This document shows, one piece after another, positions 35,016-46,298 of a stretch of 64,000 nucleotides of DNA. Source of the stretch: Erigeron canadensis (lineage: Eukaryota; Streptophyta; Magnoliopsida; Asterales; Asteraceae); NCBI RefSeq assembly GCF_010389155.1, contig NC_057769.1, positions 35,201,548-35,265,547 of the forward strand. The letters run 5' to 3'. The notes beneath the pieces are model-generated. The model did no database searches and had not been told where the DNA came from. It saw only the letters and a list, made by a program, of their open reading frames with translations. How positions within the stretch are numbered: position 1 is the first letter of the stretch; each line of letters starts with the position of its first letter. A program made the position numbers and the translations under genes.

Positions 35016-35490
35016 TTACGGACTAGGAGAGAGTGACGGGTAACGCCAGCCATAGAAGGAATCGGTCGATGAAATGTCACTGTCACCGTCATTACGGCGC
35101 TGGTATTCGTAGTGATAATCTTCCTCTTCCGATTGAAAATCGTTGACGTACTCTTCACCAGGATCAGTCTCGTATCCTTCAGGTCTCCAGTCATCGTGAA
35201 TTCGGTTCCGCCCTGGAATGCATGTCCTAAGTTGGCCGCTTTCGATTTGAGCCATGGTAGAATCCCATACCGCGTTCAGTTCTTCATCAGTGAAGTCGTC
35301 TGTTGCTTGCAGGTTTACGCGGGTTGAAAACTCCGCCGTCAATGTGAACTCCAGACGACGAGGATGCAGTCCTTCATGTTGAACTCGTGGTTGAAAAGGT
35401 GGTGGAATGGGTGACTGAACAGGGGCACGAGTTGGTCCGCCTCGTGCTCTGCCTCGTGTGGGTTGCCCCCGTGCTCTTCCTCGTCCTCTG
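35016..35490 (-). CDS. Unrecognised C-terminal coding region, split by the gypsy insertion
   Basis: On the minus strand a frame enters from the gypsy junction and ends at 35,016. It begins with a repetitive arginine-glycine tract (RGRGRARGQPTRGRARGG), then a proline-rich linker. A compact region follows (FTDEELNAVWDSTMAQIESG, WRPEGYETDPGEEYVNDF), then an acidic/tyrosine tail ending SLSPSP. I do not recognise it. Codon use and lack of stops suggest real coding. The frame cannot be followed through the junction: joining the flanks at the CTCTG duplication meets a stop a few codons upstream. That joint reads TTACTCTGCAG|AG, which could be a splice acceptor. It lies downstream of the MULE gene on the same strand and may belong to it. 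Confidence 0.4.
35486..35490. repeat. 5-bp target duplication CTCTG (left)
   Basis: CTCTG directly precedes the LTR start TGTAACACC. The same five bases lie at 43,080-43,084, immediately beyond the last gypsy coding base. Confidence 0.7.
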
Positions 35491-38400
35491 TGTAACACCC
35501 CGCTAAAGCGGAATATACGGGATGCACAGATAAGCACAAGCACGCACAGTACAAGTTCAAACACAGCCAATAACATTAAGGATAACAAGTATCATAAGTT
35601 ATTACAGCACATGGGGTATACCCAGAATAAGATAATATTCAGAAGATAGAACAATTGTCTTAAATGATCTTGAACTCTGAACATGGACAAGCCACAGGAA
35701 GTCTTCACAGCTACGAATCTTGAACGTACGAACAATCACCAAAGGAATGAGCTGAGAGAAGGAAGACTCCTATGCTAAAGGATCTAATAGTCTAGCCTGA
35801 AAAGCATGTAAGTTCAAAGGGGTCAACTACGAAAGTAGTTGGTGAGATTCACATAAAGTACTTATTAGTTATACATAATAATAATATGTATAATAAGAAC
35901 AAGTCATAAGATCAGTACGTTTATTAAAAGTACTTTGTAATAGTAAGCATAGTTTTAAGAACAAGTATGCACTTAATATGTATGTGCATAATTACTACTA
36001 ACCCGGTTAGCCAAAGATGAACAACAACTAACCAGTAAGCTCACATAATCAAGTAAGCTATATATATGATCTAGATCAGAACAAGCACAGATAATATGCA
36101 TCCTCCTGAACTGTAGAGAATGAGGGTGGGCCTACCCTAACAGCGCTGTCCATAATTACTTACGGTTCATTCCCTGAACTGTGGGATATGAATTGATAGC
36201 AGTAAAGATAGAACTCATACATAGAACGATAAGTACATAATAGAGAACAGTAAATCAATATAAGTATATTCAGGTCATGCCCATTCAAGACCTAAATACA
36301 CATCAGAGAGTATGTATAACAGTATTCATGTATTCAAGATCCTGCCCATTCAAGATCTAAATACACTTTAGAAGATAATTCAGAATCATTTTATAAGTGT
36401 TTCATGCGATCATAGAATAGTACGTAGAACGGTTCAAGAACATATATACATATTTACATATATATATATAAGTACAAAATAGTTTTCATGCTTTTCAGTC
36501 CCCGATAAAGAACTTTGAACAAAATGTACGAAAAGGGGATTAGTGAACTCACAGTGATCTGGTACAGTACGGTTATTGAGCACAGAGAACAAGCACAGAG
36601 GTAGATAGATTATATCTATCAAATCCAAGCACACCTTGACAGAAACCTAAGTACACGTTGTTGTACACATGATATGTACATATATTAGACTTAGTGATTA
36701 ATTTATCACGAAAATGTTCTTGATGATCCGATGATTTGGTCCTTGATGAACTTAGAAGGTTTTGACTCTTAAAACAACTTTGAATGAACTTTAAGTACAT
36801 GAACTGGACTTGAACTGATCGTCTTTGAACTCATTCATAAGTACTTATCGTATTAATGAGTTGACCATGTCTTTAATGATGAACCTTTAGTCTTTAGAAC
36901 TCAATTTAATCGATCATAGAACTCATACTTTGATAATCAAGATAGAACATGTTTTATTTGTACTTAATTAGGGTTTGCGCTTTGTACTTCGTCTTAGATC
37001 GAACCATGATCTAACCTGGATGTTAATGAACAGCCTTTAATGTGTTTAATCAAGTAGTGATGTCGTTACGAATTGATTAGATGATTAAGGATTACGTGTG
37101 GTGCGTTAAAGAACAAGTATAAGTTGGTAAATGATGAACACAAGATCGTCTAGGGTTTTTAGATGTCAAGATCGTTTTAGGTTCCCTTCAAGATCGTCCT
37201 AGGTGACTCTCAGGATCGTCCTAATGCTTTAATGCACAATTCGTCTTAAGTTTTATTGCAACTAGATCTTCTTATTTGGCAAAGCAGATCGTCCCAGAGT
37301 TTTAGTCAAAATAGGTCGTCTCAAGGTTCTAGCCAAACAAATCGTTTCAGATTTCTAGTCAATTAGATCGTTCTATCCTCTCCTGTTTAGATCGTTTTAG
37401 AGTATTAGATTCCAATCATTCAAGTTATACATATAGGCTCAAGATCGTCCCTGGTTAATGTGTGACCAAAACAAATCGTCCAAGAGTTAATTATTCAAAC
37501 TAATCATTCTAGTGTCACATCATTTAGATCGTCCCTCTGGTTCATTATTTAGATCGTTTCACATTCATGGTTGCTCAAGGTCGTTCTAAGGTTCTGAGCT
37601 TTAGATTGTTTCAAGGTGTTGATCAGTTTAGGTCGTCTTGCTGCTTCCCCATTTAGATCGTTTTATTGCTTCTCCATTTAGATCGTTTTACATTGCTCGC
37701 TAAAAGAGATCGTCCATTTACATTTGTCATAAGAGATCGTTTCGTTATGAAGCAGAAAGAGATCGTTCCATCAATAAGCAGAAAGAGATCGTTTCGTGTA
37801 AGCTTCATTTAGATCGTTTCATCATTCTGTTCGTTCTATCATTCTATAATCGTGACTAAAGTCGATTCAACATTAGATTGAGTGAAACTGATCATATGAT
37901 CAGTTGCCCAGAATGTGAATCAAGACCGAACCACACTCCAACCATAACAACAATGAGTAGCAACAGTAGCAGCTCAAGAACATAAACACGAGCCCAAACA
38001 ACCCAGAAATCAAGTCTTAAAGAGGTCTAAGTTGATCTTGGAACGAGTTAGGATGTGATATTAGTACATGTTAACATATTAACACCATTTTCTTATCACA
38101 TTTTCAGATTTCAGAATCAAATTAACACATGAACACTTGGTGGTTTCAAGAACAAGTTATGCTCATATTTGAAAAATGGGTTTTGCAATTTAATCACGTT
38201 ATGACCCCAATTTGTTCACCAAAATGATGTTAAACACATTTAGACACAAACCCATTGCTTATAAACATGATTTCTTAACAAAAATCGGACCAAATCATCA
38301 AGAACAAGAACATAAAAAGTACACTTTTGTTTTGATCAAATTCTCAAAAGAGGTTGTTATTACCTGTGATTTGATGCTAGAAACGTGTTTTGATCGTCAC

Positions 38401-38864
38401 AAGGAACCCGAAAGTACAAATGATTTCACTTAACCAACCCAAAATCAAGATGGTGATTTTAGTGTGTGAAAATGGTGGTGGAGATGTTCCTGACTATGTG
38501 TTTTTAGAGAGAGAGTGAGAAATGGAGGTGATGAATGAATAGTGAATTTTCTCACACTACAACATTCTATTTATACCTTTTCTAAATGGATGCACTAGGT
38601 ATTTCCAAGGGACTATTTGTGAACATTTTGCACTAGAACACTTATGGACACGAACATTTATGAACCGAACCTTCATATTTTATCGAATTAATTCTTAATC
38701 CGTCACATAAATCAAGATTTAAGATCTAATTGACCTTCAAATAAGCACATATTTTGAGTCTAAAGTGCGCAAGAACTTAAGTAGATTGGACTGTCTAGCC
38801 GTTCAGATGGCGAAAGTACGAACTAAGGAACTTTAATTAGGATATTTATATGGCGGTTGTTACA
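35491..38864 (-). mobile_element. 3' LTR of the gypsy element (3.37 kb)
   Basis: It runs from TGTAACACCCCGC to GGTTGTTACA, with TG...CA ends. On the minus strand it directly follows the polypurine tract CCTCTAAGTGGGGGAGAA (38,865-38,882). A minus-strand TATA box (TATAAATAG, 38,567-38,575) sits near the start of transcription-oriented U3/R. Length above 3 kb fits the Tekay/Del group. Between 37,140 and 37,850 the LTR holds a degenerate array of AGATCGTC/TTTAGATCGTTT motifs. The open frames at 36,434-36,800 and 38,212-38,433 show no domains and are left out. Confidence 0.85.
37140..37850. repeat. Degenerate GATCGT-motif array
   Basis: About thirty occurrences of (T/A)AGATCGT followed by pyrimidines are spaced irregularly about 15-40 bases apart, with drift in between. 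It lies within the gypsy LTR. No fixed period is seen. Confidence 0.7.
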
Positions 38865-38897
38865 TTCTCCCCCACTTAGAGGATTTCGTCCTCGAAA

Positions 38898-41800
38898 TTA
38901 AGAGTTTTGCCGATCGGAAAGATGAGGGTACTTCTTCTTAATGAAGTCCTCGCGTTCCCAGGTGTCCTTATACCCATGTCTAGCACTCCATCGAACACGT
39001 ACTAACGGTACTCTACTTTGTCTAGTTCGTTTGGCATCTTGGTCAATGATCTCAATGGGCTCTTCAGTGAACTCGAGCCCTTCGTTGATGGGAACGTCCT
39101 TAACAGGGATGACGGTCAGGTCGTCAGCCAAGCACTTCTTCAAGTTGGACACGTGAAAAGTGTCATGAACATTGTCAAGTTCTATCGGTAATTCCAGTTT
39201 ATACGCAACTGGTCTGACACGTCCTGGAACTGTAAGGGTTTGCGGCGTTTGTCAGCGTATGATTTTTGTCTGTCTTGAGCAGCTTTAAGCTTCTCTTTGA
39301 TAATAGCGATCTTATCGGTGGTGTACTGTACAACTGGAAGTTCTAACCAACTTCTTTCACCGGCGTCAAGCCAACAAAGTGGGGATCTGCACTTACGCCC
39401 ATATAAAGCCTCGAACGGTGCACACTGAATGCTCGCATGATAGTTATTATTGTACGAGAACTCGATCAACGGGAGATGTTTGTCCCAAATCCCTCTGAAC
39501 TCTAATGCACAAGCACGGAGCATGTCCTCCAATGCCTGAATAGTACGTTCGCTCTGTCCATCCGTCTGAGGGTGATAGGCGGTGCTCAAGTTCAGTCTAG
39601 TACCTAGAGTTTCTTGAAGTGACTGCCAAAAGTCAGAAGTGAAGCGAGGATCTCGGTCTGACACAATTGACAAAGGGACACCGTACTTGGTCACAATGTC
39701 TTCTATATAGATTTCTGCAAGCCTCTCCAACGGATAGTCATCACGAATTGGAAGGAAACGAGCTGATTTCATCAGACTGTCTACTATCACCCAGATGGAG
39801 TTATGGTTGTTCTTTGTACGAGGTAATTTCATGATAAAATCCATGGTAATATCTTCCCACTTCCACACCGGGACTTCTAATTGCTTCAACAATCCTGAAG
39901 GTTTCTGATGTTCGATCTTAACTTTTGAACATGTCAGGCATCTGCTGACGTACTCGTAGATTTCTCTTTTCATTCCAGGCCACCAATAGTCTAGTTTCAA
40001 GTTCTTGTACATCTTGTCTGCACCGGGATGGATCGAGTACTTTGAACTATGAGCTTCCTGCATGATGATCTCTCTAACACCATTAGCTGCAGGGATCCAA
40101 ACTTGGTTCTTGAACTTTCTGACTCCCTTATCGTCAACTTCGAGTTATTGAGCGATTGGGCCTAACCGTTCTGCTTTCCGGTTTTCTTCTGACTCCAATC
40201 CGATCTCTTGACCCGCGATCACGTGTTGTCTTAAATCTATACGATCTGCTTCCTTGATCGATAGGATCTTGATTCGTTCTTTCCTACTCAGCGCGTCAGC
40301 TACCACATTCGCCTTTCCAGGATGATACTTGATGTCACAATCGTAATCACTCAGTAACTCTACCCAACGCCTTTGTCTCATGTTCAGCTCTTTCTGATTG
40401 TACACATGTTGCAAGCTTTTATGATCAGTGAAGATGGTACACTTAGTTCCGTACAAGTAGGGTCTCCAGATCTTTAAGGCAAAAACGACAGCTCCAAGTT
40501 CTAGATCGTGAGTAGTGTAGTTCTTTTCATGTACTTTGAGTTGTCGGGATGCGTAGGCGATCACTTTGCCTCTTTGCATCAGTACACAGCCTAGTCCTTG
40601 ATGGGAAGCGTCACAGTACACAACGAAGTCTTCAGTGCCTTCAGGCAAGGTCAGAACAGGTGCTTCACACAACCTGTCCTTTAAGGTCTGAAACGCTTGC
40701 TCTTGTTGTTCACCCCACATGAAGTCTCTGGTTTTCTGAGTCAATTGAGTCAACGGCAGTGCGATTTTGGAGAAGTTCTCGATAAAACGGCGATAATAGC
40801 CGGCCAGCCCAAGAAAACTACGAACTTCAGTAGGAGCTTTCGGAGCCTCTCACTTTTTGATTGCTTCAATCTTGGCCGGGTCTACATGAATGCCTCGTTC
40901 GTTCACAACATGGCCGAGGAACTGTACTTGGCGAAGCCAGAACTCGCACTTAGAGAACTTACCGTACAACTGTTCGTCGCGAAAGAGTTGAAGAATAGAT
41001 CGGAGATGTTGTTCATGATCAGTCTTGTTCTGGGAGTACACAAGTATGTCGTCTATGAATACTATGACGAATTTGTCTAAGAACGGGCGACAGACACGGT
41101 TCATCAAGTCCATAAAGATCGCTGGAGCATTAGTTAGACCGAATGGCATCACGAGAAATTCGTAATGACCATAGCGAGTACGAAAAGCTGTCTTTGGGAC
41201 GTCACCATCTTGAACACGAATCTGGTGATAACCCGAACGTAGATCGATCTTAGAAAAGTACGAAGCACCTTGCAATTGATCGAACAGATCGTCTATGCGA
41301 GGTAGGGGATACCGGTTCTTAACGGTTAGTTTGTTCAATTCACGGTAGTCTCCACATTCTCATGGAACCGTCTTTCTTTTTGACAAATAGAATAGGTGCT
41401 CCCCAAGGGGATGAACTAGGACGGATAAAGCCTTTGCTCAAAAGTTCTTGTAATTGATTGGACAGTTCTTGCATTTCGGGAGGAGCTAAACGATACGGTG
41501 CTTTAGCGACTGGTGCTGCACCGGGAACTAGATCAATTTTGAACTCGACCTGTCTAACAGGTGGAATGCCTGGTAAGTCGTCAGGAAAGACATCAGGAAA
41601 GTCCCGAACGATGGGGATGTCTTGCATTTTCTTCTCTTTAGCACTTTTATCGATGACGTGAGCTAAGTACACTAAATGATCTTTCTTGTCCAAGTATTTA
41701 CGAAATTTCATAGCCGTGACGATCTTGAGTTCGTTCGTAGATTTGTCGCCTTGTACAATTAAGATCTCGCCGTTCGGAAGCGGTATATGAACTGATTTCT

Positions 41801-43079
41801 CATGGCAACAAATAGTCGCGTGGTGTTTAGATAGCCAATCCATTCCCACGATAATGTCGAAGCTACCAATCTCAACAGGGATTAGGTCGATAGTAAAGTT
41901 CTTGTCTACTAGAGTCATAGGACATTCTAGAGCAATTTCGTTGGTACCGTACTGCTGGCCATTAGCATATTCTACCACGTATTTATCTTCTAGTCTACCA
42001 GTTATCATTTTAGTTCTAGCTTTAAAGTCTAACGCAACAAAGCTACGCTCAGCACCGGAGTCAAATAGCACAGAAGCATAATGATCGTTCAGAAGAAAAG
42101 TATATGTCACAACCCGAGGGTTCTGACGAGCTTCCTCAGCTTTCACAGCAAAAACACGAGCGTTCGCTGGGCCTTGTTGGTTTTGTTGCTGCTGGTTGTT
42201 CTGCTCGTTCTGGTTTCTGGGCCCGCGTGGATAAGCAACACGCTGAACTTGGGCGTTCTGGTTCTGGTTCCTTTGAAATGGAGCAGCTGGTGGTAGTGGA
42301 AGTCGAGTGTTCCTGGCTGGAGGATTTCTGTTGACTGGTGGTGGGTTGTTCCTGGGCGGATTCGTCGGAGTAGCACTACAGTACTTGGCCATGTGCCCAA
42401 TTCCCTGGCACTTAAAGCAAACAGGGCAATCACCAATGTGATGAAGATTACAGCGGGTGCACTTTGGGTAAGCTCCAGAATATCTAGTAGGCTCAGGCAC
42501 TGCGGTCACCGCATAGTTCCTCAAGATCTTCCCCTTCTTACTTGGGGGTTCTACTTTCCTTTCCGCCACTTCCTCAGCCTTCCTTTTCCCTTTCTTAGCA
42601 TTTTCAGTCAACCCTCCTGATCTGATAATATCTTTAGTCAAAGTCTTAGCCAGTACAGCGGCTCTTGACATAGTCTTAGGACCTTTGCTGGTAAGAGCAC
42701 GACGGACTTCTGGGATCAAGCCCCAAATAAATCGGTCGATCTTCTTTTCTTCAGTCGAAGCCAAGTGTGGTACAAGCCTGGCAAGCTCATTAAACCTCAA
42801 AATATACTTCTCAATTTCCACTCCCTTCATCTTCAAGTCCCAAAACTCTTGTTCCAACTCTTGTAATGCATCTTTGGTACAGAACTCAGCTCTCATCATC
42901 TTCTGGAGTTCCTCCCAGGTGTGAGCATAGGCAGACTTTCTGCCATCAGTAGTGACGATGCCAGTCCACCATGATCTAGCAGCTCCGTCAAATTGGCTAG
43001 TCGCGTGCTCCACCATCTTCTCTTTAGCAGTCTCAGTATGGTATACGACCTCCTCCATGTTCTCAAACCACATCAACAA
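38898..43079 (-). pseudogene. Ty3/gypsy chromovirus gag-pol, decayed (Tekay/Del-like)
   Basis: Minus-strand order is gag, protease, reverse transcriptase, RNase H, integrase, chromodomain. Visible landmarks are a CCHC zinc knuckle (CFKCQGIGHMAKYC, about 42,419), an aspartic protease DSGA motif (about 42,060), a reverse transcriptase box FIDD (about 41,060), RNase H ([12 protein letters not shown], about 40,610), an integrase core (D at about 39,790; HPQTDGQSER at about 39,570) and a C-terminal chromodomain-like tail (about 38,920-39,010). Inactivating changes are a frameshift at about 41,340, in-frame stops at about 40,850 and 40,145, and a frameshift at about 39,190. The N-terminal part of gag and the whole 5' LTR are missing. 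It cannot act autonomously. Confidence 0.9.
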
Positions 43080-43084
43080 CTCTG
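43080..43084. repeat. 5-bp target duplication CTCTG (right)
   Basis: Matches 35,486-35,490. It sits exactly where gag homology ends, which supports a genuine insertion joint in spite of the missing 5' LTR. Confidence 0.65.
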
Positions 43085-43339
43085 CAGAGTAATTTGTGTT
43101 GTATTTTAGTTTAAGTACTATGTTTTTTATATTTTGTGTTGTAACGTTATCAATAAAATGTGTTTTTATTTCATGTTGGAACCAATTAAAAACAGATAAC
43201 CAATTAAAAACAGATTAGGAATTCAGGAAAAAACAAACCTAAATTTCAAATTCATCAATACAAAGAGAAATTTTAATTTCAGGTAAAACAAACAAAAATA
43301 ACATTTTAATTGAGGTTGAAATTACATGGCATGACATAT

Positions 43340-45847
43340 TCAAATTTCAGGGCATGTCTTCCTGTTATGGCCCAATTGACCGCAAATACCACATCTAGCT
43401 TGTTGTCTTGAGGTTGAAGATCTGCTCCTAGATTTCTCATCCATCTCATTCCGGTACCGTCTGGTGCGTCTCCTACCCCTTTGCGTGACCAGTTTTTCAG
43501 GGTCTCCCTGAATCTGCCAATCTACCGGCGCCCAGTAATTCACCTCTCGAAGGGGAGAAAGTGCAGCATTATACTGATTTATCCATGTCCTAGTTGTGTA
43601 CCTTTTACTTGGAAGATTAGTAGCTCTCTCTTGTCTATACCCGCAAACAGCAATGGCATGAGAACATGGAAACCTTTGATGCTGCCAAGCTCCACAAGAG
43701 CATTTTTTCCTATTCTCCCCCATGACAACATTGTATGTGTACTCGCCTTGTGCATTTCTTTGGTTTGTTCTAACCGTGTAATTACCTGTTCGTTCATCAA
43801 ACACTTCCACTCTATGGCTTGTTGACGCTCGTTCACGCATCTGATAAACCTGCCACATTTTGCGAGCTAGTGGTGGGTTCCAGCTACTTGCCTTCCGGTA
43901 TTGGCTGACAAAATGGTCTCTTGTCCAAGTAAAAGTGCTCTCAATTAAAGCTCTAATAGGTAGCATTCGAGCCTTACCAAGGATATTGTTTTGGCACTCG
44001 GCAATGTTTGTCGTTAAGTTACCCCAACGACGAAGCGCCGAGTCGTGCCTTAGAGTCCACTTGTCCAAACCAATGTTCCTCAAATACGGCCAAACAGCAT
44101 CATCTTCACCTTTGATTGTGTTTATCGCCCAAGTATACTTGGATGATTGGGAGGTGGAACCGATAACCCAAGCCAGATTCTTGATTCTCCTGTTCTTGAA
44201 GTGCGAGTTGACGTTGCTACAAATGTGCCTCAAACAATACCGATGATGCCACCCATCAATTTGGCTCACTGCATTAAGAATGCCTTAGTGACGGTCTGAA
44301 ATGATACACAAATCACCTTGCCTCTGCGACTCAACATGCTCTTCAAAGAGATTTAGAAACCATCCCCAACTTTCATTAGACTCTTCATCAACCAAGCCAT
44401 AAGCGACCGACAATAGTTGTCCATTGGCGTTCTTTGTCACTACAGTTAGCAACTTACCTTTGTAGCTGCCTTTCAAATGAGTGCCATCGACAAAGATCAC
44501 CGGAATACAACGTTGGAATGCCCTAATTGCCGGTCCAAATGCCCAAAATACATACTTGAATGTATGTATATGGCTTGAACTGGTTGGAGAATGGAGCCAT
44601 TCCACAACAGTGTCTGGGTTAGCACGTTGTAATTCAGCAACATACTTGGGCAGTGCATCAAAGTTACTCGGCCAAGTTCCATACAACCTTTCAATTGCTA
44701 ACCTTCTTGCATTCTACGCCTTGGCGTAGCTCACATCAACATTGAACGTTGTTTTTACTTGGGCCTGGATCTGTCTAACTTTTAAAGTTAAATCCTCCCG
44801 CACTTGTGACAAAATTTCAGAAGCAATCATACTTGCTGTCATACAACGATTGTTATTAGATATCACTTCTCCATAAAAATTGTGACTCTCCACCCACTTT
44901 GTGATCTGAAACAATCCTAATCTGTTTCTGTTAGATCCAGCTACAAGCCACCTACACGGGACCTGGTCCAAAACACCACGATAATTCTTCCCCCTGGTCA
45001 TGCACTGTGTTTTCCAAAACGCTGGCCTTGTATCCATAACAATAAGTTCCCTATTTTCTCTTATGTTCCAAAGCCTAACAGCGTGTATAAGCTCCGCCTT
45101 GCTCTGAAAAAACATTCCTTTTTCTATCACATTTCTATCCGGCGACCAAAATTTCACATCTTCTTGAACTTCATTGAATGGCATTAGACGATCTTCATTA
45201 TCATCTTCAAGATTAACAAGTTCTTCATGCTCCAAAGGACCTTGTGCATGAGCCCCTTCTTCTTCTTCATCTCCAGATACATCCCCATCAACGCTATATG
45301 CGTCGATGGTATCATCACTTGTATAAGGTGCCTCGTCGCTTGATCCACCAACCATTGGGTCAATTTCATGATCTTGAACATGTTCATCGTCTTCATCGTC
45401 ATTGTCTTCATCATCGTCATTGTCTTCATCATCGTCATTGTCTGCATCATCTTCGTTATCTTCTGGTTCGTTACTTCCTTGGAAATAACATTGGCTTTGA
45501 GTCAAGCTTAACAACTGGTTTGTAAAAGTAGGCTCGAACTTCACTTCAAATTGCACTTCACCGAGATGATAAATCATTGCCAAAGTATTATCATCCGTAA
45601 TTAAGTTCCTAAAAGGAACACCCTTAAATTCATACCACAAATATAATTGCAGTTTGAACTGTTGTTTTGAAACACCAAAACAACTGTAAATTATATCACA
45701 GATTTGTGAATAAGTCATCATGTGGAAAATGGGAAAACTTCTTCTTTTCGATGGATCTGTATTTTGAAGGATTCCATTTATGAATGATACTTGATCATCC
45801 CATACTAACTGAACTACAATGGGTTTGAATGATGAAGAAGAAGCCAT
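43340..45847 (-). pseudogene. MULE (MuDR-type) transposase with two nonsense codons
   Basis: One continuous frame of 835 codons starts at ATG 45,847 and is broken only by stops at codon 378 (44,716-44,714) and codon 521 (44,287-44,285). Domains in order: a PB1-like N-terminal region (about 1-105), a run of D/E/N repeats (about 130-165), a MuDR DNA-binding region (about 240-300), then a DDE core with D454 in DGTHLKG, D518 in SDRH and a likely E617 in NIAECQN. A SWIM zinc finger (CSCG...PCSH, about 715-730) and a CCHC knuckle (CGICGQLGHNRKTC) close the protein. Both stops fall at conserved positions: after YAKA, where W is usual, and after SDRH, where K is usual. Each is explicable by one substitution. 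I did not find long terminal inverted repeats. Confidence 0.9.
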
Positions 45848-46054
45848 TTGTTTTGAAAGTGTTTGAAATGTTATCTCAAAATGTTTGTTTTTTTTTTAAA
45901 GTGTTTGAAATGTTTTCTGAAAATGTTTGTTGACTGTTAATGTTTACTGATGAAGAAGAAGCCATCACATACTATATATATACAACAAAAATCTAATTAA
46001 GTTAACCTAGCATATTAGGGTTTCACCACGAGATGACACGTGTTTGGGTTTCAT

Positions 46055-46267
46055 CGAAACCGGTTTTTCAAATACCGGTTTCGAGAAACGTGCATTTGAC
46101 CACTGTACCACCCGTACCACTACACTGTACCTCTGTCTGCCTGCTCTGTCTTGCCACTGTGCTCTGTACCACCACTGTCCTCTACTGTCACATCACCTTT
46201 GAGTCTGGTATTTGAAATACCGGTTTCAAACGGGAATTTTGAATCCGGTATTTCAAATACCGGATTC
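46055..46267. promoter_or_regulatory. Cluster of palindromes built on ATACCGGTTTC
   Basis: Three inverted repeats lie within 213 bp. CGAAACCGGT (46,055-46,064) pairs with ACCGGTTTCG (46,074-46,083). GGTATTT-G-AAATACC spans 46,208-46,222. A perfect 13-bp-arm palindrome with a one-base centre spans 46,241-46,267, arms GAATCCGGTATTT and AAATACCGGATTC. All share the CCGGTATTTGAAATACCGG theme. The cluster lies between the MULE start and the truncated edge of the F-box gene, so it may be the MULE's terminal or subterminal region, where transposase binds. That role is inference. Confidence 0.6.
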
Positions 46268-46298
46268 ACGGGTTTTATAAATATTTTTTTTCCAAAAC

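Noticed and set aside
35112..35649. Plus-strand frames at the gypsy LTR joint
   Set aside because: They cross the insertion junction or lie opposite the better minus-strand frame, with no coherent composition.
41458..42924. Plus-strand frames of 67-79 residues across gag
   Set aside because: They are antisense shadows of the gypsy gag/protease frame.
45184..45525. Met/Thr-rich and His-rich frames opposite or out of frame with the MULE
   Set aside because: They are shadows of the D/E/N repeat tract of the transposase.
34275..45847. ORF1 at 34,275 and the MULE as parts of one transposon
   Set aside because: ORF1 Myb-like proteins belong to PIF/Harbinger and not to MULEs, and the two are in opposite orientation with no shared ends found.
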